DNA from: QHXW01 sp963752965
GTDB taxonomy: Bacteria > Acidobacteriota > Terriglobia > Bryobacterales > Bryobacteraceae
Length of the DNA stretch: 64,000 nt
Reading direction: 5' to 3'
Assembly: GCA_963752965.1 (NCBI GenBank)
Contig: CAVWAJ010000015.1
Location: 62,001-126,000, forward strand
Under the pieces are notes generated by a model. It was not told the origin of the DNA. It saw only the letters and a list, made by a program, of their open reading frames with translations, and did no database searches. The translations under genes were made by a program, and so were the position numbers. Shown here in pieces: positions 15,108 through 23,139 of this stretch. Position 1 is the first letter of the stretch, and the number at the start of each line of letters is the position of its first letter.

Positions 15108-16970
15108 CTACTGAGTGGAAGCCAACCGATAGACCGTTGCCCGCAGTGTGGCGTAATCACGATGGCTGCCGAGAATCAGCTGATCCGATAAGGCAACCAG
15201 GTCCGAGCGCGCTTTCTTGCCGCTCTTTTCGATCAGGAGGAGATATTCGAAATCCTGAAGGCCGCGCCGCATGGTCTTCAGACGGATCGAAGGAATCGGT
15301 CCGTCATAGCCGAACTTCGCGCCCGGGTAGAAGATCATTGAGGCACCGGCGTAATAGCCGCCAGCGTTAGCGTAGGGATCGGCGGGCGGAGCGTCCGTAT
15401 CCCAATCGCCCCAATCGGTGGCATTCCAGACGCACACGCCGTCAGCTTCGTACTTATAGCCGCGCCAGCCCCAGAGAGCCGCGTTCACCAGCGGCTCGTT
15501 AAACTTCGGGGTGCTGCCGTAGAAGTAGATGACCTTGTCGAGCGCCTTCAGCTTGCGGGCTTCAGGCAAGTTGGCGAAATAGTGTACGGAGCCGATATTC
15601 CAAAGCCCCACATAGGGATTTAGCATGCCGGTGATGGTGCGGCTGGTGTCGCGCGGATACTTACAGTCGGCAACGTTCTCACAGTGAAAATGGCCGAGAT
15701 CCAGCCGGTACACGACCCTGACTGGATCACTTTTTGGAAAGCATTCGTTGAGGATGGAGCCCAGATAGCGCAGCGCGTCGAGGTCCTGATCGCGTGTTGG
15801 CTCATCGAGATTCCAGGGAAAGAAGCCGTAGCGCTCCTTGTGGTTGTAATAGATTTCGTACAGCGTCCGGGTCCACCCTCTTTCGGCGAAGTGCTTGCGG
15901 ATGGCTTGGCTGACGCGGAGGTGCTCCGTGCGGTAGCCGGGCTTCTGCCAGTTACTCATGTCAGAAGGCCACATCAGGTTATACGGCAGGAAGAAGTGAG
16001 CCACTGGCTCGGGGCCGCGGGGCAAATCGCCGAAAGCATCGCCCGAGAGCACAGGCCCGTAGCGATCGTCCCACGAACTCCAGTCGGGCACGCGGATGTC
16101 TTCGCCGGTTCCGGCGAGCTCGGGTTTCTGACCCTTGGGAATGCTGCCATCATGGTTGTACGGAACGATGGAGAACGTCATGCGATGGGCGTGCGCCATG
16201 CGAAAGAACTCGCGTTCGATACGCCTGTGGCGCGGGCTGTCCTGGACCAGATCCGGCCAGCCGCGCTCGATATTCAAGAAGCCGTAGTTCATTAGGTCCA
16301 CATCCAGCCCCAACTGGTCAGGAAGTGTGAAGCCTGCAACCTCAAGCTCGACGTGCAGAGTCGCCTGCTTGTCCGTGTTGCGCTGAAGAACCAGGATCTG
16401 TCCAGTGTATGTGCCAGGAGGCAGGCCGTGGGGAACGTAGATGTCGACCCAAACGGCCTGTGTGCGCTGGCCGGAAACGAGCGCAGCAGGATCGGGGAGA
16501 TCGAACGGCGTAATGCCGGCGATCTCGAACGGGACCAGGGCGTCGGGGTACCACGTGCCCTGGTAGTTCAGGTACAACTCCTTGAACAGACGGATACTGC
16601 GGTCGGCGCTGACTCGTTCGTGAGGGCCGAACAGGTCGGTGGCATTGACGAAGATCTTGTGGAGATCGTCGTGCCGCTTCTCGATGACGATTTGAAAACT
16701 CACGAACTCATTGCGGCCCGAAACGAGACGGATTGTATTGGTCGCGGCATCCCACACACTGTTGCGGACACGATAGCGCCCTTGGCTGGCGGCCCGGCCG
16801 TTGTAAGTGTCACTGCCTTCAGAGAGCAGATTGCCTGTGACGGGGCTTACCTTGTCGGTGTCGTCAATGACCCAGACGGAGGAGTCTTTCGGCGGTTTGA
16901 CATCGTCCTGTGAGAAGGCTGGCTGCGCCAGCAACAATGGAAACAGAAGCGCCGCGGGACGCATAGTCAT
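15108..16970 (-). CDS. Secreted DUF4091 / GH123-like glycoside hydrolase
   Basis: A 620-aa exported protein. ATG 16970 has GGAG 8 nt upstream; MTMRPAALLFPLLLAQPAFS is the signal peptide. An N-terminal beta-sandwich contains QAVWVDIYVPHGLPPGTY. The TIM-barrel part carries FSIVPYNHDGS, GFFPWNLDEPTRDQDLDALR and GVCVWNATDWGDWD. The C-terminus has SIRLKTMRRGLQDFEYLLLI, the hallmark of the DUF4091 catalytic region related to GH123 beta-N-acetylgalactosaminidases. Such enzymes hydrolyse amino-sugar glycans, though this member is untested. It lies 77 nt downstream of the UroD-like gene in the same direction; a fragment of a paralogue lies at 18159-18407. Confidence 0.75.
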   Translation of the reverse strand: MTMRPAALLFPLLLAQPAFSQDDVKPPKDSSVWVIDDTDKVSPVTGNLLSEGSDTYNGRAASQGRYRVRNSVWDAATNTIRLVSGRNEFVSFQIVIEKRHDDLHKIFVNATDLFGPHERVSADRSIRLFKELYLNYQGTWYPDALVPFEIAGITPFDLPDPAALVSGQRTQAVWVDIYVPHGLPPGTYTGQILVLQRNTDKQATLHVELEVAGFTLPDQLGLDVDLMNYGFLNIERGWPDLVQDSPRHRRIEREFFRMAHAHRMTFSIVPYNHDGSIPKGQKPELAGTGEDIRVPDWSSWDDRYGPVLSGDAFGDLPRGPEPVAHFFLPYNLMWPSDMSNWQKPGYRTEHLRVSQAIRKHFAERGWTRTLYEIYYNHKERYGFFPWNLDEPTRDQDLDALRYLGSILNECFPKSDPVRVVYRLDLGHFHCENVADCKYPRDTSRTITGMLNPYVGLWNIGSVHYFANLPEARKLKALDKVIYFYGSTPKFNEPLVNAALWGWRGYKYEADGVCVWNATDWGDWDTDAPPADPYANAGGYYAGASMIFYPGAKFGYDGPIPSIRLKTMRRGLQDFEYLLLIEKSGKKARSDLVALSDQLILGSHRDYATLRATVYRLASTQ

Positions 16971-17047
16971 GAAAAATCTCCATGGACGTTTACGGACATG
17001 GTACCTCACGGTCCTTGCCGGCAAGCGACGCCCGCTGAGCCGCTTTC

Positions 17048-18133
17048 CTACAAGCTCTTCACGCTCCCGGCCTCCACATACATGGCGAGAATATTTTGCG
17101 GCGGCGTGTCCACCTGCACGTTGTGCGTGGGCGACAGGATATAGCCTCCGCCTTTTCCAAGAACCTCAATGCGCTCCCGGGTTGCCCGCCGTACTTCCGC
17201 TTCGGTGCAGAATGGCAAGGTGCTCTGCACATCAACGCCACCGTGGAAGCACAAGTGATTTCCGAAATGCATCTTGATGTCGAGGGGATCCATGCCGTCT
17301 GCGCTGAACTGTAGCACGTCGAGCACGTCCACTCCGATCTCGATCAGGCCAGGGATGAACGGGCGCACGGCCCCGCAGGAGTGGTACATGACCCGAGCAC
17401 CCAGTTCGTGGATCCGCCGGTTCAACCGTTCATGGTGCGGGGCGATAAGATCCCACCAGTGACGGTCGGAGATGAGCCTCCCGTGCTGGTGAGCAATGTC
17501 GTCGCTGGTCCAGATCAAGTCAATACTGTCGGCGGGCACGGTCGCCATAACCTGCTCGAGGAGGCCGACGTAGAAGTCGGTCACCCGACGCATGATCTCG
17601 AAGGCTAAATCCGGTTGCGTGGCGATGTCGATCAGGAACTGTTCCATGCCGCGCATGTACGACGCAATTTCGAAGATGCCGCCGGGATCGCCGAACTCCT
17701 CCAGAGCGATCGCATAAGGTTGCGCGGTATCGAGGCGCCGAATCTGTTCGCAGAGATCGTGAGCATCCCACCAGGCCGGTTCGGGCCATTCGTAGTCCGC
17801 CAACTGACTCGCGTCGTTCACCCGCGATATCGGATTCTCGACGATCTCTGCGTAAGCGCCTCCGCCGTGACGAATCCACCGGCGGCGCACGCCCCAGGCA
17901 TCCACCGAACTGCCGTCAGGGCAGGTCGTGAGCGGCGGACCCACATACGGCTGCCGCGGGTGGCGCAGATCCACGCCAAGATGACGCAAGACCCCTTCGG
18001 TGTCGTCGATCCCCAGGTGCTTCTGGAGGCGCGCCCAGGCCTCCGGGGTCGCCAGGAAATCCACCGGCACGCGGTCGGTCTCCTGATGACGGAGCGCCAA
18101 TTGGACGCGCTCACGTGGAGAAAGTTCGCTCAA
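17048..18133 (-). CDS. Uroporphyrinogen-decarboxylase-fold protein (UroD/MtaA-like)
   Basis: A 361-aa cytoplasmic protein if started at TTG 18133, which has GGGAG 5 nt upstream; ATG 18172 is possible. Features of the UroD superfamily are SPRERVQLALRHQETDRVPV at the N-terminus, a central MRRVTDFYVGLLEQ helix, WTSDDIAHQHG, VMYHSCGAVRPFIPGLIEIG and the C-terminal GGGYILSPTHNVQVDTPPQN. The HSCG and SPTHN motifs are like those of zinc-dependent methyltransferase and uncharacterised sugar-linked members rather than haem biosynthesis HemE, whose RQAGR-type N-terminus is absent. Pairing with a secreted glycosidase suggests a catabolic role. Confidence 0.7.
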   Translation of the reverse strand: MSELSPRERVQLALRHQETDRVPVDFLATPEAWARLQKHLGIDDTEGVLRHLGVDLRHPRQPYVGPPLTTCPDGSSVDAWGVRRRWIRHGGGAYAEIVENPISRVNDASQLADYEWPEPAWWDAHDLCEQIRRLDTAQPYAIALEEFGDPGGIFEIASYMRGMEQFLIDIATQPDLAFEIMRRVTDFYVGLLEQVMATVPADSIDLIWTSDDIAHQHGRLISDRHWWDLIAPHHERLNRRIHELGARVMYHSCGAVRPFIPGLIEIGVDVLDVLQFSADGMDPLDIKMHFGNHLCFHGGVDVQSTLPFCTEAEVRRATRERIEVLGKGGGYILSPTHNVQVDTPPQNILAMYVEAGSVKSL

Positions 18134-18158
18134 TCCGTCTCCCGTCCGGTATTGTAGC

Positions 18159-18407
18159 CCGGAAGGTGACATCGGTGACGAACAACGGAACCAGGCGCTC
18201 CGTGTGGACATCTACATTCCGCGCGGCCGCAATCAGGCGCCTCCCGGCATCTACCCATCCACCTTTACCGTGACTTCCGACGCCGGGCGCGCGGACATGA
18301 GCCTGCAGCTCCAGGTCTGGGACTTCACCCTACCAGAAGAAAGCCGCATCAACGGTAACATCCAGTCCCGCTACCTGGATGGCAGCGCATTACGGCAGTA
18401 CGGCTGA
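18159..18407 (+). pseudogene. Fragment of a DUF4091/GH123-like gene (N-terminal domain)
   Basis: An open stretch on the plus strand reads RVDIYIPRGRNQAPPGIYPS, then DMSLQLQVWDFTLPEESRIN and ends YLDGSALRQYG. This parallels the beta-sandwich region of the neighbouring DUF4091 protein (VWVDIYVPHGLPPGTYTG, VAGFTLPDQ). No N-terminus and no catalytic domain remain. Confidence 0.6.
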
Positions 18408-18590
18408 TGGCCCAGGCTACGGTGGACCGGTCGAGCTTCCCATTCTTCCGTTCGACACGTTCCCGTGAACCTCTATAAAATGTCCATCCGCATCGGCAAG
18501 GAGGCAAGCTAACCTGTAAAATACCCGCATCGACAAAGGCGCGGTCGCTTGGGTCGAATAGAATCAAGGAATCGATCTAGATAGACGGAC

Positions 18591-20264
18591 ATGAGGGGGA
18601 AATTGGTTGTTCTCGGTGTCTGCTTGCTTGGGTTCGCTGCGTTGTCTCCGGTCATAGCAGCAGACCAGCAGCACACGGCTTCAGGCAGCGAAGGGTTGGT
18701 GGTTTCCGGCAGGGCTGCCGCTACCGCTGCCGGTATCAAAATGCTCGAGCACGGTGGCAATGCCGCTGATGCCGGTGCGGCCACGCTGCTGGCCCTGAGT
18801 GTGACTCAAGTGGGCGCGTTTTGCATCGGCGGTGAGGTACCCGTGCTTATCTACGATGCCGCCAAGAAGGACGTCAAGGTCCTGTCGGGGCAGGGAGCCG
18901 CTCCACTGGACCCGAAAGCCACCGATTGGTATCTGAAGAACGGCATTCCAGGCAGCGATGTTCGGTCAGCCGCAGTACCCGCCGCGCTGGACGCCATTGT
19001 GACGCTGCTCAGGTTGTACGGCACCAAGAGCTTCGAGGATACCGTGCAACCGACTCTGGCAATCCTGGATGCAGGTGGGCCGACCTGGTATACCGACACC
19101 TCCGAGGGCCGCAGAGTCGAGACCGGGCATAATTGGCAAGCGGAACTGGCGTTGACTTTCCGGAAGCTCATCGAGGCGGAGCAGAAAGCGGGGGGAAGCC
19201 GGAAGGACCAGCTCCAGGCGGTTGCGGACCGCTTCTATCGGGGCGACATCGGCGACGCACTGGAACGTTGGTACATCCAGCAGGGAGGATTCCTCCGCAA
19301 GGCCGATCTTGCGGTGCACAGGACGCGGGTGGAAGATCCCATCCATGCTGATTATCGAGGTTACACGATCTATAAATGCGGCCCGTGGACGCAAGGGCCT
19401 TATCTGCTGGAGACCCTGCGCCTGCTTGAAGGATTCGACATAAAAGGGATGGGATTTCTCTCCGCGGATTACATGCACGTGGTTATCGAAGCGATGAAGC
19501 TCGGCCTCGCCGATCGTGACGAATACTATGGCGATCCGCTGTTCGTTGACGTGCCGATGAAGGCCCTGTTGTCGGACAAGTACACGCGAATCCGGCGGCC
19601 ACTCATCGACATGAGCACGGCGTCTCTTCAAGTTCGTCCCGGAGATCCGGATCACATGCGCCCACTCAAGACGCCGACGCCGGCACCGCCGGCACAGGGA
19701 GGCACGACCACCATGTGCGTTGCCGATCGCTGGGGGAATGTGATTGCGGCGACTCCAAGCGGTCTAGGGAGCACTGCGGGCGTGGCCGGCGACACGGGAA
19801 TCATACACGGGTCGCGCCTGGTAAGCCTGAACACCTGGAAAGGCCACCCCAATTGCATCCAGCCGGGAAAACGGCCGCGAGTCACTCTGACCCCTACCCT
19901 GGTTCTGAAGGATGGCAAGCCAGTGCTCGCGATCAGCGTGGCGGGAGGCGATTTGCAGGACCAAGCCGCCATTCAACTCATTCTGGACTACGTCGAATTC
20001 GGAATGCTGCCGGAACGGGCTGTTTCTGAGCCTCGATTCGCGACCACCCACCACACCGGCTCTTTTGGACAAGACAAACCTAGGCTGGGCACCTTGCAAG
20101 TCAATGTCAAGGTTGATGAATCGGTTCGTGACGAATTGAAGAAGCGGGGACATATATTGACCACCACACACAGCGGAGTCGGAGGAGTCAATATGCTCTT
20201 GCTCGACCCTAAGTCCAACGTGGCTTTCGGAGCTGGACCCGCGGCGGAAAATGTGGGCGAATGA
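18591..20264 (+). CDS. ggt: Gamma-glutamyltransferase family protein, exported
   Basis: A 557-aa Ntn-hydrolase of the gamma-glutamyltranspeptidase family, cleaving gamma-glutamyl bonds in the periplasm after self-processing. Signal peptide residues 1-23 (MRGKLVVLGVCLLGFAALSP, VIA). N-terminal landmarks: VVSGRAAATAAGIKMLEHGG, NAADAGAATLLALSV and GGEVPVLIYDA. The autoprocessing site is GGTTTMCVADRWGN; the nucleophile would be Thr372. Family members normally have TTHxSVVD, so His and following residues differ here. PGKRPRVTLTPTLVLKDGKP and GGDLQDQAAIQLILDYVEFG follow. Length is normal. No operon partner is evident. The altered motif may mean changed substrate or hydrolase-only activity. Confidence 0.82.
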   Translation: MRGKLVVLGVCLLGFAALSPVIAADQQHTASGSEGLVVSGRAAATAAGIKMLEHGGNAADAGAATLLALSVTQVGAFCIGGEVPVLIYDAAKKDVKVLSGQGAAPLDPKATDWYLKNGIPGSDVRSAAVPAALDAIVTLLRLYGTKSFEDTVQPTLAILDAGGPTWYTDTSEGRRVETGHNWQAELALTFRKLIEAEQKAGGSRKDQLQAVADRFYRGDIGDALERWYIQQGGFLRKADLAVHRTRVEDPIHADYRGYTIYKCGPWTQGPYLLETLRLLEGFDIKGMGFLSADYMHVVIEAMKLGLADRDEYYGDPLFVDVPMKALLSDKYTRIRRPLIDMSTASLQVRPGDPDHMRPLKTPTPAPPAQGGTTTMCVADRWGNVIAATPSGLGSTAGVAGDTGIIHGSRLVSLNTWKGHPNCIQPGKRPRVTLTPTLVLKDGKPVLAISVAGGDLQDQAAIQLILDYVEFGMLPERAVSEPRFATTHHTGSFGQDKPRLGTLQVNVKVDESVRDELKKRGHILTTTHSGVGGVNMLLLDPKSNVAFGAGPAAENVGE

Positions 20265-20606
20265 AACAGGCGAAACTTCTCATGCCGCAATCTACACAGC
20301 CACTGGGGAACGGTCGAAACCGGTGCGAGAACACGCTTTTCCGTTAGTTATTTTGGATCGCGCGTCGGCTCGAGCGTTTTCGGTTTTGCCTGTTCACACG
20401 CCATACTCGACTGTCCACAGGATAGGCTCTTCCCTGCCGGTGCCGCCCGTTTCTAATTCCGAACAGCGCGACATCTGGAGAAAACTTTCGCGCTCTGTTC
20501 CCAGTTCAATCCGCGGCCCGACTAAACGGTGGCCAAACCGGTGATTTCGGTATTCTGAACTGGCCCAGTTCGGCATTTTGTTTTGGCCCACCCAGCGATA
20601 ATTCGC
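20265..20606. other. Intergenic, holding an orphan IS-end repeat
   Basis: No supported gene. At 20546-20567 and 20569-20590 two related 22-mers stand in tandem (TTCGGTATTCTGAACTGGCC and TTCGGCATTTTGTTTTGGCC, each plus CA), 17 of 22 bases alike. This layout matches the multiple end repeats of IS21-type elements, but no transposase is nearby. Confidence 0.45.
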
Positions 20607-20828
20607 TCAGCCAGCCACTTGCCGAGTGTTTCGCCTTGGATGCCCTCCGCCAAAAGCGGTGCAGGATCTTCGGTATTCGACCAGCACGAAAGTAATGTCG
20701 TCCTGCTGGCTATCCAACTTTCCGCCGGACCAAGCGGTTACATGATCGAGCAAGGCGGTGCAGGTGGAGTCTGCGGACACGCCGGCGCTCCTGGAGAGCA
20801 GGAAGGACACTGATTCGCTGGCGGCCAC
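20607..20828 (-). pseudogene. C-terminal fragment of a SpoIIE/PP2C-type phosphatase
   Basis: The minus-strand frame includes TALLDHVTAWSGGKLDSQQD followed by DITFVLVEYRR. This is the typical end of RsbU/SpoIIE-like serine phosphatases (helix, then D-D-I-T and a final strand). The metal-binding core upstream is missing. It abuts the orphan IS-end repeat on one side, which suggests loss by IS activity. Confidence 0.55.
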
Positions 20829-20879
20829 AGCCCACGGCCTCGAAGATGGGCGGCCTCGCGGTATTGATCCATGAATCCC

Positions 20880-21797
20880 CTACCGATTGAAATAGGGATC
20901 GTTCGCCATGCGGATGAACGCCGCTTCCGATGCGGGAGACGAACTGATACGCCAATCGGCTTCCTTGTTCACATCGAACCAGATGACACCTTTGATGAGC
21001 GGGAAGTTGGTGCGCAGAGTGGGAATGATGTCGTCGATCCACTTGCCCTTGTCTCCGCCAGCTTCGGCGGACGCCATCTCTCCAATCAGGATCGGCTTTT
21101 TCTTCGCTGCAAGGAGCGGGTAGATGTCTTTGAATACCTGCTGAAAGGTCTGCCAGCCGTCGTTCTTCGTGCCCCAGTTGTACCCATCGACTCCGGTCCA
21201 ATCGACGTACGTATCGCCGGGATAGTAATCCATCGTCGTCCGGTTACCACCGGCGGTATCCGTGACGTTCGGACACCACGCCCAAACCACGTTGGTAGCG
21301 CCCGCGGCAACGAAGAGATCGTGAATGTGTCGATAAGCGGAAACGTACAGGGGGGCGTTGTTGCCGCTCCACGCTTCGTCGCCGTTCATCTCGGCGGCGA
21401 AGTCGAGGAAGAACTTCTTACCGAGTGTTTTGGAACCGTTCGCACGCGCCATGATCGTTGCATCGAGGCTCCCGTCGATAATCTTGGCGAAGTCGATGTG
21501 GTGCGGTTCCCAGTTGACGAGAGGGATGCGTCCTTCCGCCAGGTCCGCCTTGGTCACGCTGCCTGTCCAATCGGCGGCCCACGCGTAGTAAGTTAGATGA
21601 ACCGCGGGTGTCCGCCCGAGCTTCACTGCCGTCTGGGCCACACTACCAGCGCCGTAATACAGCCCGAGCAATGCACCCGATGCGGGCTCGAGAATGGACG
21701 ATTCGCTCGGACCTCCGTTTACGGAGTTCGGAAGCAATCCGCCGTATACAAAAATTACGGCGCCCAACAGGATGACTCTGCGAAGCATTTTTCTCAT
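20880..21797 (-). CDS. Secreted GH26-like glycoside hydrolase
   Basis: A 305-aa exported hydrolase. ATG 21797 has GGAG 8 nt upstream; a longer open frame continues upstream but only over WD40 debris. Signal peptide MRKMLRRVILLGAVIFVYGG. The fold markers are HHIDFAKIIDGSLDATIM, FFLDFAAEMNGDEAWSG (acid/base Glu in EMN), NVVWAWCPNV, WTGVDGYNWGT and PILIGEMASAEAGG (nucleophile Glu in GEM), all in the order seen in family 26 beta-mannanases and beta-1,3-xylanases. It probably cleaves plant or fungal polysaccharide. The substrate cannot be set from sequence. Confidence 0.8.
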   Translation of the reverse strand: MRKMLRRVILLGAVIFVYGGLLPNSVNGGPSESSILEPASGALLGLYYGAGSVAQTAVKLGRTPAVHLTYYAWAADWTGSVTKADLAEGRIPLVNWEPHHIDFAKIIDGSLDATIMARANGSKTLGKKFFLDFAAEMNGDEAWSGNNAPLYVSAYRHIHDLFVAAGATNVVWAWCPNVTDTAGGNRTTMDYYPGDTYVDWTGVDGYNWGTKNDGWQTFQQVFKDIYPLLAAKKKPILIGEMASAEAGGDKGKWIDDIIPTLRTNFPLIKGVIWFDVNKEADWRISSSPASEAAFIRMANDPYFNR

Positions 21798-21833
21798 GGT
21801 AATGGCTCCTATGGCGAACTTCAATTCCGCGAC

Positions 21834-21986
21834 TCTGCCCGTCGTTGCTTCCAGCGTGCGCAGCGCGCTGCCGGTTTCCAGGTCCCACACCTTCAACGTG
21901 AGGTCCCACGACGTGGACACCGCACGACGCCCGTCCGCCGTCACCGCCACGCCATTGCCCCCATCAGTGTGGCCCTCTGCGCGAGC
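21834..21986 (-). pseudogene. Single WD40 repeat remnant upstream of the GH26-like gene
   Basis: Reads EGHTDGGNGVAVTADGRRAV, STSWDLTLKVWDLETGSALR and TLEATTG: one WD40 blade with the terminal WD, of the type found in long NB-ARC/WD40 signalling proteins. The frame stays open into the GH26-like gene, creating an artificial fusion. Confidence 0.6.
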
Positions 21987-22176
21987 CCTTGAGACGATGA
22001 ATCGAGAGCATCTTCTCGCGATCATCCCAATCCGAGAGTTCCAAGCGGCCGACTTCGCTCACTCTGAGGCCCTTTGCAGTAGATCATGCGGAACATGGCT
22101 TCATCGCGTTTCGAGCCGATAGCGCGGAACAGATCTTTGCCGCGATACCTACGCAAACGCGGGCGGAAGTAAGCGG
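21987..22176 (-). pseudogene. Integrase fragment (N-terminal half of a tyrosine recombinase catalytic domain)
   Basis: Across a frameshift near 22080 the minus strand reads RGKDLFRAIGSKRDEAMFRM, IYCKGLRVSEVGRLELSDWD and IHRLKGSR. The GLRVSE segment holds the first catalytic Arg. The C-terminal half is missing; the sequence runs into the WD40 remnant. Confidence 0.55.
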
Positions 22177-22430
22177 TCAATATTTGCTGCGGTTCAACGC
22201 GATCGCTTCGGTGCGGTCGCGATTAGAGACCTGGGCGTAGATCATGGTAGAGGCGATGGATTTGTGGCCGAGGGCGTCTTGCACAACGTGGATCTTACCG
22301 GTTTCCTCCAGCAGGTGCGACCCGCGCGAGTGCTTCAGTGCATGCGGATGGGCCAAGCGGAGCGGGATGCCGGCGAGTTTGCAATATTGCCGCATGAGTT
22401 CCCACAGGCGGATCCTTTTTGTCCGTAAAT
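22177..22430 (-). pseudogene. Integrase fragment (C-terminal half of a tyrosine recombinase)
   Basis: The frame ends LAHPHALKHSRGSHLLEETG, KIHVVQDALGHKSIASTMIY and AQVSNRDRTEAIALNRSKY, covering the HxxR region (here HALKHS, Arg replaced by Lys), the second His and the Tyr. It ends normally at TGA 22177 and is followed at once by the next integrase fragment. This suggests two tandem integrase genes, each now partial. Confidence 0.6.
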
Positions 22431-22559
22431 GTCGCGGCGCCGAAAGTTTTTGGAGAGAAGAAACGAGATGCGTCTGACGTGGGCGTGCTTCATCATGCGT
22501 CTTGCGATTGGGAGCGCGATCGGTATCGTCAGTTCGATTGCCGCGGCGCGCTACGCGGT

Positions 22560-22964
22560 TCACGAGACCGCGTCCATGTGCGTGGCGGAGATCGATAAGG
22601 CATTCGCGAAGCTGCCACCACCCAGCTCCAGGCGTCGGCGATCGGTCTCGATAGCCTGGGCGCGCTTCTCCGGATCGGTGTCCAGGAGTTCGATGGAGCC
22701 GACGACGGCGCTTACGGCGACACCCGTGCCGTCCAGCTCTTTCTGCAGGAACTCCAAAGGTTTGGCGGACCAGTCATCGCCGAGTTCGGTGCCGTCGAAG
22801 CCGAGCCGTTTCACCAGCAACGCCCGTTCCCGCAGGCCCACATCGGGTAGAGGAGTGCGAACGCCAAAGCGTACAGAACGGGAAGCAGCGAAAGTCGGAC
22901 AGCTCGCGGTCCCGGCCAGGAAGGCGCCTCCGACATTCAATAGAGTCCGACGTGTCATTCTCAT
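22560..22964 (-). pseudogene. Truncated xylose-isomerase-like TIM-barrel protein
   Basis: ATG 22964 begins MRMTRRTLLNVGGAFLAGTA, a Tat-type leader. The mature part has SVRFGVRTPLPDVGLRERAL, FDGTELGDDW and TGVAVSAVVGSIELLDTDPE, as in sugar phosphate isomerase/epimerase family proteins. The frame ends after 134 residues, where about 280-300 are expected, and abuts the integrase debris. It reads in the same direction as, and downstream of, the SSS symporter gene, so it may once have been its operon partner. Confidence 0.6.
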
Positions 22965-23139
22965 AGCATATATTTCGAGTTGTCGGCCTCGTCTTCCGGG
23001 ATGATGGAGACTAGTATCAAGCGTTTGCAGCGCGATCACCCGTGCAGCAACTCGCGCAGTCGGCTCTTCAGCGCCTGCTCATTCGGTTTGCCCGCGCTCT
23101 GAATCCACGTCTCTATCTTGCCCCACTGTAGCACTGCCA

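Noticed and set aside
20880..22025. A genuine WD40-GH26 fusion protein
   Set aside because: Only one WD40 blade is present, there is a good ribosome site and signal peptide at 21797, and debris lies upstream; the fusion is an accident of an open frame.
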